Source: Hypholoma sublateritium FD-334 SS-4 (taxonomy: Eukaryota; Basidiomycota; Agaricomycetes; Agaricales; Strophariaceae). Taken from it: a DNA stretch of 64,000 bases. Made by a program: the position numbers and the translations under genes. The notes beneath the pieces were generated by a model. It saw nothing but the letters and a program-made list of their open reading frames with translations. It was not told the DNA's origin and did no database searches. This document shows positions 56,433 through 64,000 of the stretch, piece after piece. Within the stretch, counting starts at the first letter, position 1. Every line of letters begins with the position of its first letter. Location: assembly GCA_000827495.1 (NCBI GenBank), contig KN817523.1:234912-298911 (forward strand). Reading direction: 5' to 3'.

Positions 56433-57988
56433 TCACCAGGACATATCTTCAAGAAATATTATGAGATATATTTACAATGAAAACAAATACGGGGAACCGA
56501 CCTGTCTTGCGCTTTTCATTCCGCGTCGCTTCCATCAGGCTCAACGCATGGCGGTCCAGCAATTCAATGTAAGGCTTCAATGATGTCTTTTCCCAGTCTA
56601 CGAGGCAGGCTTCAGAGAGAGGAAAAGAAAGACAATGATAGAGCATACCCGAGTGGAACTCCTTGCTGTCTTCGTCATCCCGCACAATCCCGTCCAACTC
56701 ACGCAGCAGCTGGCTGACGGTAGGAACGCTTTCCGGCTCGAAGTTTTCGATCGTCGCAAGGTCGAGGGGTACGCAGACGCGCCCTGTCTTTGGGTGAACG
56801 CAGAATGGCGCCTTCAGCAGATGGTTGCGATGTTTCGAGACCTCAGCGTCGAGGCGTGGGTATGTGTACTGCAGGATGACGTCCTCCAACGCAGCCATGA
56901 GGTTCTGGGTCGGCGCGTCGGGCAAGGATGAGTAACGAGAATAAAAACAAGGGAATAGGGGTGCTCACCGATTGGGTCTTCGTCTGCGTTTGTTTGAGAA
57001 GGTCGTTCCATTTATCCTCGGAGGATCGTGAAGGGCTGGCAGTCCACTTCGTGCGCATGGTGTCGACCACGCGCGAGTCAGGGATGGCCTTCAAGAGTTC
57101 TTCGTATCCCTCTACGGAGCGGAAGCAGTCTTGATTGCTGAGCACGAGAGCGCCGAAGATGGTGCGCAGATAGTCGAGGGCCGCCCTGGGAGAATTTAAG
57201 TGCGTTGTGCATCTGGTGGAGGGTTGAGACTCACTGCAACGCCGGCGAAAGCTGCCCCTTCGCGCCGTGGAGGCCGAGCTTCCTGCTTCCTTCCTTGCCG
57301 CCTTGCACGACCGTAAGCCACCCAACGAGCGCCTTACGCTGCGCGTCAGTGAGCTCCATTGCCTCGCGGTCTGAGATCCACAGATGGATACCGCGACGCC
57401 CCGAGTACACCCACAGCAGCTTCTCGTACCCAAACTGCTCTCGCAGCGCCGAGTCGAGGACGCGTACGGCTGCAGCAATGAATTGCCAGCACTTGCGGCA
57501 GATGTCGGTGCCCGCGCAGCAAGTGCGCACGGGGTCGTAGTCGGTCATATCGATATCGAACACGAGCTCGCGTAGGAGCGGCGTGAACGCACCCGCCCGC
57601 ACGGTCTTCCTATCGCGCGGCTGGAGAATATATCAGATCGCGTAATGAACGACGCAAGGGGTCAAGACGTACGCGAGCAGAGTATATAGGGCCGATCTCG
57701 AATCGTGACGGGTTGAGCTGGCAGACCTGTTTCTTGAGCTCGTCCGCGGAGCCGAACGAGTTGTATCGCAGATACACGTCGCCAGGAAGCGTAAATGCGA
57801 ACTCGCGGTGGGTGAAGAGTTGGGTCGGGGCGTGCTCATGGTTCAGCCAGTTGTATATTGACTTGAATGGGTAGAGGCGGCGGTAGAATACAAGCATCAC
57901 CTCTGGGATACGACATAAATGAGATAAATTCACGGGTAGAATTGGTCGCACCTGGCGAGGCCGGCTGGGATGATTCGTCGATGTCCAT
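56433..57988 (-). CDS. PRI1: DNA primase small (catalytic) subunit
   Basis: Makes RNA primers in the polymerase alpha-primase complex. ATG 57988 (MDIDESSQPASP), intron, EVMLVFYRRLYPFKSIYNWL, then FAFTLPGDVYLRYNSFGSAD. The catalytic block ELVFDIDMTDYD contains the metal-binding DxD pair. The zinc motif is CCAGTDICRKCW. It is followed by WVYSGRRGIHLWISDREAME, ALDYLRTIFGALVLSNQDCF, RTKWTASPSRSSEDKWNDLL, KAPFCVHPKTGRVCVPLDLA and FHSGMLYHCLSFPLSEACLV. The end is best spliced to give KRKTDMSW with TGA at 56433-56435; without that splice it stops at 56449. Length about 440 residues, usual for Pri1. It diverges from the HMG-box gene with 250 bp between starts. Confidence 0.93.
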
Positions 57989-58239
57989 GGTTCTTGACCG
58001 AAGGAGGCTGCGGTTGGAGTCTTGGACCTTGAAAGTCAAAGTCAAGTCAAAGTGCTGGTTAATTTCATGGTTCATCGCGTCGGTCACTGCACATGATGTG
58101 TGACACATCACGCATCGCGCCAAGCATGCGCAAATTGAGCCCCTTTGTGGCTCGTCGGAATAGATCTCTCTTCTTTATCGACATCTACAACCTCCCTCCT
58201 GCACCTGACCCCTCCCCCCTTTCACCGAACCCCACTTTT

Positions 58240-59414
58240 ATGATGGAGACTACTATACATGCCACCTCTGCGATCTCTATCTGGCCCATCATTACCGACG
58301 ACCTTAAACACAGGCTCCTTTCAGCGCTCAAGGAAGATCGCCGCCCACCGAATAGCTGGATAATCTACCGCATGGAGACCTCTCGAGGATGGAAATACGA
58401 AACACAGGAAGCGCAGTCTAGTCTAGGAACCAAGTCCAGTATTATTTCCCACCATTGGAACAACATCCTGAGCGAAGAAGCGAGACAAGACTGGGGACAC
58501 CTAGCTGAATGGCTGAAAACTGTTCACAAGGAATGGTTCCCCAACTATAAATTTGCGCCGGTCAGTAAGAACCGAAAGGCAGAGGTCAAGCGCGAGCGCA
58601 AGCTTCAAATCGAATTGAATAAGGCTATGGGACTAGCTCCCGTCGTGGCTTCATCGAGGCCTCAGGCCTATACCAAGCCTTCAGCTAGCAGGAGGGTCCA
58701 CCGCGCATCGAACTCTTCGTCTTCTTCCTCCAATTTGTGCGACATTCCCACTCCGCCTTTGGCTCCCTTCCAGGACGTAGGACCAAGTACTTCCGCCCCC
58801 TCTTCCGTTCCTTTCATGGGACCAGACCCATTCGGCAATAATATGAACTGCTATGTATCTCATGCTGGAAGTACCTTCGACCCGCCCTCTGAGAAGGCCT
58901 ACGATTTCCCACTACCAATGGGCTGGTCCGGAAAACCCGTTCCTAATTCAGATCCTGTAAGTTTTATCAATGTTTGCAAGGAAAATAAGTCGCTAATCTT
59001 TCCATAGAGTTATGATTATACGCCCAGTTCCATGGTGCTTCCGGGGACAAGCGTGAGCCTTGTCAGAATTTACAGATGGTCGTGTGGCTGATTTGTCGTG
59101 TGTAGCGAAATGCTCTCTTCAATATTTCTCCGGGCGCTTATCAGGACGTTGGAAACTGGGCCAACACTAACGATATGCCATTCAACGGACAGGTTGATTC
59201 AACAATCGATCGTGATCCCGGCTTCATCCCGAACTGCTCCCCCTATGACTTGTGGGGCAACCCGCTTACCGTCAACCGAGGCATGATGCCTGCGCCACCA
59301 CCCGTAGCAAACCCGTTGTTTTCAGAGCAGTTTCCCGACTTGATGGACCAGGCTTCGACGCGTCAGACCAACCAATACACGATCGGCACCTCATCATGGC
59401 CTGTCTGGGAGTAA
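58240..59414 (+). CDS. HMG-box transcription factor
   Basis: Start ATG 58240 or 58243 (MMETTIHATSAISIWP); the upstream in-frame ATG at 58093 would add about 49 residues of poor quality and lies in the shared promoter. A divergent HMG box covers roughly residues 35-110: RRPPNSWIIYRMETSRG, then ISHHWNNILSEEARQDWGHL and AEWLKTVHKEWFPNYKFAP. A basic stretch KNRKAEVKRERK follows, then a Ser/Pro-rich region. Introns at about 58,958-59,007 and near 59,054-59,103. The last exon has QVDSTIDRDPGFIPNCSPYD and ends SSWPVWE at 59414. Basidiomycete HMG-box factors regulate sexual development and growth; the target here is unknown. Confidence 0.82.
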
Positions 59415-60287
59415 TCCTCCTCACCGTGACTCCTTTGACCAATTGTCGGCCAATGCGAAATTCAACGCGCCTGAATAATCGACACCTCGATGCGGGCCCG
59501 GTTGCCCACATTCCCCCCTATATCCTCGTATTGTTTTCCCTGTTCCCTCCGTTTATCGCTTTCCTTTCGCTTTCGCTCGATACATCTCCCTAATTGCTTT
59601 CATGTCTGTGTTGCTAGCGTCATCATTCACTTCTATTGGACACTGGATCTGGCATCTAATTACCTGCCAGTCGTACAAGTCCCTCCATTCGTGTTCTGTT
59701 TGCTGTACTGCTATCTCTGTCCTCGTGCTACAATTCTCTTCGCGTACATTGTTTTCCAGTAACTCCCGCATGGCTAATCGATTTCCGTAGTCATATATTG
59801 TTTAATCTGTGTAATTAAATACCGTTTCGAGAATAGTCTTCAAAAATTGTAAGAACGTATCAACGCAAAATGTGCGGTCCCGTCCTAAACTGCACCTAAG
59901 CGCTCCTTGAAGTTGAAGGCAACGAGCGCCAATATATCCGAGTCATCAATGATAAGCGCTCAATATTAACTTTAGAACCGTGATGTCTTTGAGTAGTACT
60001 AGTATTCAGCAGCAAGGTAGCGCAGCGCATTTATTTCTGGTCCCACATGTAACGACAGACTCCCCCTCACGCACGGCATTGACATTACCCCGCAAGCGTC
60101 TGGATTCAGCACGTCGTATGCTACTGACTTTCGCGGAGTCATGTGCGCTTGCGAATCATCGAAGTTCTGCTGTGTTGGACTATCTTCGACTCCTAGATAT
60201 CCACTGACAGGAGCGACGTCTTCCTTCACTCCTGACAGTCATCCGTTTCTATGACTATATATGTACACCATGCCACGCCCTACCGAA
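59415..60287. other. Convergent intergenic
   Basis: 3' regions of the HMG-box and carbonic-anhydrase genes. Two open frames (59,490-59,762 and 59,980-60,207, both +) have no recognisable content and are not called. Confidence 0.4.
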
Positions 60288-61557
60288 TCAATGTGACTCG
60301 TGCGACCCAAAATCCCATGTCTTGCCTCTGTTGATTCCGGGGCGAAAACTATCACGATGGAAGTTCTTCGCAGCAGCGACTGCTGCGAAAGGCACGTCCG
60401 GGATTGCCTTCCCCGGGGGTCCGAAGGATACATGCAGATCGTGCACTTCGCCCGTGACCTCGTCGTACACCAAACCATGCACGAAAACGTCGACTGACGG
60501 CACCGCAGTCTTCATTGCTCTGCGCGAGTACGCCGTGGTGAGAATGCTGTTCTTGCGCAACGTTTTGACGGCCTGCTTCACGTTCTCTTCGACAAGGGCA
60601 CGGAATCCGGCTGTATTTTTGGTTGGCCGTCTGGTAAATGCAAGGGAAATAACGGATGACTGACCATCGCTAGCTGGGGGCGCTGTCTTGATGCCGTCTG
60701 GAAGGCCTCTGCGTGGCATGCGCGAGTCCCGGAGGATAACAATTTCTCTCCTATAAGTCCGTGTTAGTACACATACCTGGCGTGCAAGAAAGATTGTGTA
60801 GTACCTTCTTGTTCTTGCATATAGATGGGAAATGGGCTTCACCCAAGCTCTGACGAGGCTCGTGGTTGTGCTCGACTGCGTGATTGCCGCCTCGACGCCC
60901 TTGCAACCGTAGTGACCAAGCACGATAACATGCTGTACGTGAGCGTGTTCGATGGCATAGGCAATTGCAGCATCCCTGATAAATGATTTGTGGTGAACCA
61001 ATTGGACTGGGCTCGGCGTATTCACTCACGCGCTTGGGTCTTTGGCCGAGTATTGGTTTCCGATGTTGTTGTGGGACATGATAGATCCAGCTGGGGCGTT
61101 GAAAATTGCGGCAGGACTTACTCTGAGGGAAGTTAAAGCATGACGAGAGACGCAATTCAGAATTACGGCGACAAACCTGTTGTCCACGCATCCCAGAAAC
61201 ATGAACGAGGGAGCTATTTTCGCAACGATCCTGTTAAAGGCACATTCGAAGTATAGCAGGTCTTCACTACACACCTTCTTCAGCCACTTCGGCAGCTGAC
61301 AGTCGAGCATTCTTGCGGAAGTTGGAGTTGCCAACGTACAGATCTTGTAACGTGTGCACGCTCTTCGAAGCATTGTGCGCGGTGGAATTGGCAGAATCAA
61401 GAAGTGGAGATTGGGCATCACGAGTATACAGTGGTGTAGTGGTCGTCACTGCGTCATTTCGGCGGGCCTTGAGGTGTAGAGCGAGTGGGTGAGCCGAAAC
61501 CTGCGGAGATGCGAGCAAAAGAAGTGTGAAAAGCGTCAGGGATTTCAACAGAATCAT
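60288..61557 (-). CDS. Predicted secreted beta-carbonic anhydrase
   Basis: Reversible CO2 hydration with a zinc ion. ATG 61557 gives a signal peptide (MILLKSLTLFTLLLLASPQV, likely cut after VSA), then a spacer with LQDLYVGNSNFRKNARLSAA. The next exon carries FMFLGCVDNR, the beta-class CxDxR zinc/aspartate/arginine motif. After introns come IFNAPAGSIMSHNNIGNQYS and AIEHAHVQHVIVLGHYGCKG, which holds the HxxC zinc ligands. The end part includes ALVEENVKQAVKTLRKNSIL, VDVFVHGLVYDEVTGEVHDL and DFGSHESH with stop at 60288. All three zinc ligands (Cys, His, Cys) are present. The C-terminal tail is longer than in bacterial enzymes. At least five introns. An in-frame ATG at 61590 is also possible. Confidence 0.88.
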
Positions 61558-61620
61558 GGTCGACAGTTTGTAATGGGAGTTCGAGGGCACCAGGCCGGAT
61601 ATGTGTAGGCGAGCCAGCGC

Positions 61621-61859
61621 CTAAAAAATGGTGTACAGCACAGCGTAGAGGGGCAGTTCAAGCTGTTCGATGCTTTGCGTGCCACACTGGCCGTCGACAA
61701 CGGCGAATGGGACATATGCCACCGTGGGATCATAATTATCTTCGGGTTTCTTGGCGTTGCATTTGATGGTTCGGAAGAGGCAGTGCACCTTTTGCAAGCA
61801 AGGTCCGATTGCTGACAAAAACACCTTCCCCTCGTCACAGTCTCACTGGCAAGCAGCAC
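61621..61859 (-). other. Short protein-like frame upstream of the carbonic anhydrase
   Basis: Minus-strand frame reads HCLFRTIKCNAKKPEDNYDP, TVAYVPFAVVDGQCGTQSIE and QLELPLYAVLYTIF. Composition is protein-like, with no low complexity. No family recognised and no convincing start; could be an exon of a small gene or a relic. It lies in the divergent region between the carbonic anhydrase and the F-box gene. Confidence 0.25.
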
Positions 61860-62016
61860 TGCGCGAGGTTGGACCTGATCAAGACCTGGTTGGACGCGGT
61901 AGTAAGTACTTACGCGTGCGAACCGTTTCTTGGTAAGTTGAGTCTCTGGATCCAGCCTTTCTCCTCGACTATCACCTCATCCTGCACTGGACTCACAGGC
62001 CTCAAAGTTACTCTTA

Positions 62017-63355
62017 TGGACGGACTCCACATCCCACTCGACGTAATCGAGTATATTATCGATTGGGTGGACATCGAAGAGCGTGCTGATGATCACTTAA
62101 ATCGTGGCGGCGTCTACGCTGCCAATCCGGGCCTAACATCTCTCAAAGCCTGCTCCCTGGCTGCACGACAGTTCCTTCCCTTCTCCAGACGAAAGATATT
62201 CTCGAAGATATCTTTTCTGAACCTCCCATATGGCAATGAACATGATCGCAGTCGTTACACACGATCATTCAACCGACTCCTCGATGAGACGCCAGACATT
62301 GTCTCGTTTGTTCGCAGTCTCGACTATGGAATGAGACGATCAGACTTTGCAGACGTACAAGTACGAACCCTCTTGATGCGACTATCAATGATCAAGGAGC
62401 TTCATATACGTGGAACGTCGAAAATTAACAATGGGCTGACCTGGGATGCAATGCCGCCGGACTACTTCTCTATCCTCAGCTCTATTTTCCGCCTACCTAG
62501 CTTGTCGATTTTACGAGTGACGATGTTCCAGAAATTTCCTATTTCACTGCTGGCATCTATACATCATCTCAGAATACTCGACATATGCCATGTACAATTC
62601 AATCACGAAGATTATCATATCACCAGTACGACGATTCACTACCCAAGATCACATCTGCTAGAATTGCACGCTGAAAGTTGTGATCTCAAATCTTTGCTCA
62701 TCGGAACACGAAAATTCCCTCCAGCATTTGATATCACGAATCTGAAATCACTCTATGTCACTGCCGGATATGAGTCCAGGGATATGCAAGCTATTAATAC
62801 TATATTTGAAGTTGCCTGTGCGAGTGTTACGCATCTTACACTTAGTGAGTTATCCGATGCATGCCATTCTGCAATACACTGAATGACATTCTTGCCATTT
62901 AGCACTTTATCAGTCATTTCCTGAAGTCAATATAAATGTTTTACACAAACTGCAGACATTATGTGTGTTGTCGGAATACTTCTTCTCCGACTCTGACGAC
63001 TGTCTACACGGTCTTACAGGCCACCTGGCTGCGGGCAGTACCCCTTTTCCTAACCTCAATTCTATATCTATCGATGTATGTCTCGATTCCCTGGATGGAT
63101 TTTCCGATTCATGCTTTGATTCCTGGCCGGTACTTGACAGACTGCTGGTTACAGGGCAATTTCCTGCGCTGCAGAATGTCTCCTTGCAGCTAAAGATATC
63201 TTACAATATGATGGACGCCAACCTTTACCCAGAAGTTCTGTCAAACATACAAGCACTTCAGGTGGTATACTTTCCTCTACTCTCTGCAACCAAGCCAAAA
63301 CCCAAATTCCACTTTGCAGTCGAGTACTGCTAAAGAAATACAAGTGTTGTGTTAG
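62017..63355 (+). CDS. F-box/LRR-type protein
   Basis: ATG 62017 starts MDGLHIPLDVIEYIIDWVD, an F-box-like start (LPxDVxxxII). SLKACSLAARQFLPFSRRKI and FSKISF follow, as in Agaricomycete F-box proteins. The body has leucine-rich segments (IKELHIRGTSKINNG, LPSLSILRVTMFQKFPISLL, TNLKSLYVTAGYESRD, SVTHLTL). An intron (GTGAGTT to CATTTAG at about 62,844-62,900) joins TLYQSFPEVNINVLHKLQTL, and a second exon holds LTGHLAAGSTPFPNLNSISI. A last intron (GTGGTATAC to TTTGCAG) gives SSTAKEIQVLC with TAG at 63353-63355. Around 425 residues, intact. Presumably a substrate adaptor of an SCF ubiquitin ligase; substrate unknown. Not closely related to the relics at 4.9-15 kb. Confidence 0.75.
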
Positions 63356-64000
63356 CAAAATACCAACGCTGAGTGGACATAGAAAATGGGGATCACTTGC
63401 AAAGCAACGACAAGCCAACATATAGAAGGAGCCTGGAGTTGCACCAGCGCGCAAGCTTTCAGGCGCATGTCTATATGTAACGGTTCGCTACCTTTTCCTA
63501 TGTTATCTTATCTCTCTCGTTATCTTTATGCTTACACCTATGCCATTATGCCATATGATTACTTATGCCGAGAAATTTACCGGGTATAGTCCCCAATCGG
63601 GTATGCCGACGTGCCGCGGGCACGTGGACTTGGAGCGCGCGCGTGGCGCGCCTCCGCCTTGCCCCTCCGGGGGCGCCGCGACCGCGTTTGCAGCTCTGGG
63701 GGGCAGCGGGACGGCCNGGAAAACCGCGTAGATACGCGGAAGACCTAAAAATAAATGTTCTTGATGGCGGCTGGGCTCTGCGCGATGGCCGGGACGTGCC
63801 GGCGACCCCCATCAAGGGTCTTGCGTGAGCGTCCGAGAATAATGCCTCCTCCCGGTGCTCTCTCCAAAGCTTTTGGATGGTTTCTTCCATACAGGGAGCA
63901 GGGCACCTTTCAATTTTATTGCATTCATAAAGGAAATACACAATACAAAGGGATTCCAATGGAATAGAGCTAATAAGAGAGCTGTGAATGGTGAATAAGT
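63356..64000. other. Intergenic with GC-rich repeat-like segment
   Basis: About 63,590-63,730 is strongly GC-rich (CGCGGGCACGTGG, then GGCGCGCCTCCGCC and CCTCCGGGGGCGCC), unlike its AT-rich surroundings, and contains an N at 63717. That suggests a repeat copied elsewhere in the genome. No gene supported up to the window end. Confidence 0.45.

Noticed and set aside
1..64000. Biosynthetic cluster, CRISPR array, retrotransposon with LTRs or viral genes
   Set aside because: No polyketide/NRPS/terpene core gene, no regularly spaced array, no reverse transcriptase or capsid-like frame was seen in the reading of both strands.

Overview
The window is nuclear DNA of a filamentous basidiomycete, most likely an Agaricomycete; a polypore-type genome is my guess and is not proven. 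Evidence: almost every gene is split by many short GT-AG introns (about 50-65 bp), coding DNA is GC-rich, genes are dense and on both strands, and the paralogues (DUF6534-type membrane proteins, F-box/LRR proteins) are typical of mushroom-forming fungi. I see no bacterial, organellar or viral genes.

Layout. 0-18 kb is an accessory, duplication-rich block. It holds a DUF6534-type gene running off the left edge, an intact EgtB-like gene (1.6-3.9 kb), a graveyard of fragments (4-6.2 kb: repeats, F-box/LRR pieces, a decayed EgtB piece, a DUF6534 tail), then a tandem array with a period of about 4.6-5.1 kb: DUF6534 gene A, F-box/LRR relic, spacer, gene B, an extra broken DUF6534 copy, F-box/LRR relic, spacer, gene C. 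All intact DUF6534 copies appear to use a 13-nt microexon. 18-19 kb is AT-rich, carries isolated N bases and looks like a transposon remnant.

19-30 kb is conserved core: a predicted mitochondrial membrane protein, a 570-bp MITE with long inverted repeats and an AAT target duplication, ribosomal protein L12 diverging from a Pho80-like cyclin, a Ran1-like protein kinase and the rRNA-processing factor UTP6. 30-32 kb holds a diverged satellite built on GCRTATATGC and a small three-exon gene. 32-41.7 kb holds a glutamine-rich protein, GOT1, a FucP-like sugar transporter, an acidic unknown protein and RACK1 with a U24 C/D snoRNA in an intron. 43-56 kb holds a nucleoside hydrolase, a YAT amino-acid permease, a small bZIP factor, a BUB2-like TBC GAP, an AP-4-epsilon-like adaptin and an unknown protein. 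56-63.4 kb holds DNA primase small subunit, an HMG-box factor, a predicted secreted beta-carbonic anhydrase and an intact F-box/LRR-type gene. The right edge has a GC-rich repeat with an N.

Functional links are those of ordinary eukaryotic housekeeping: translation and ribosome biogenesis (L12, RACK1, U24, UTP6), secretion and sorting (GOT1, AP-4-like), replication and mitotic exit (primase, BUB2) and nutrient uptake and signalling (permease, sugar transporter, nucleoside hydrolase, Ran1-like kinase, Pho80-like cyclin). There is no biosynthetic cluster. Exon models were spliced by eye, so internal boundaries are predictions.
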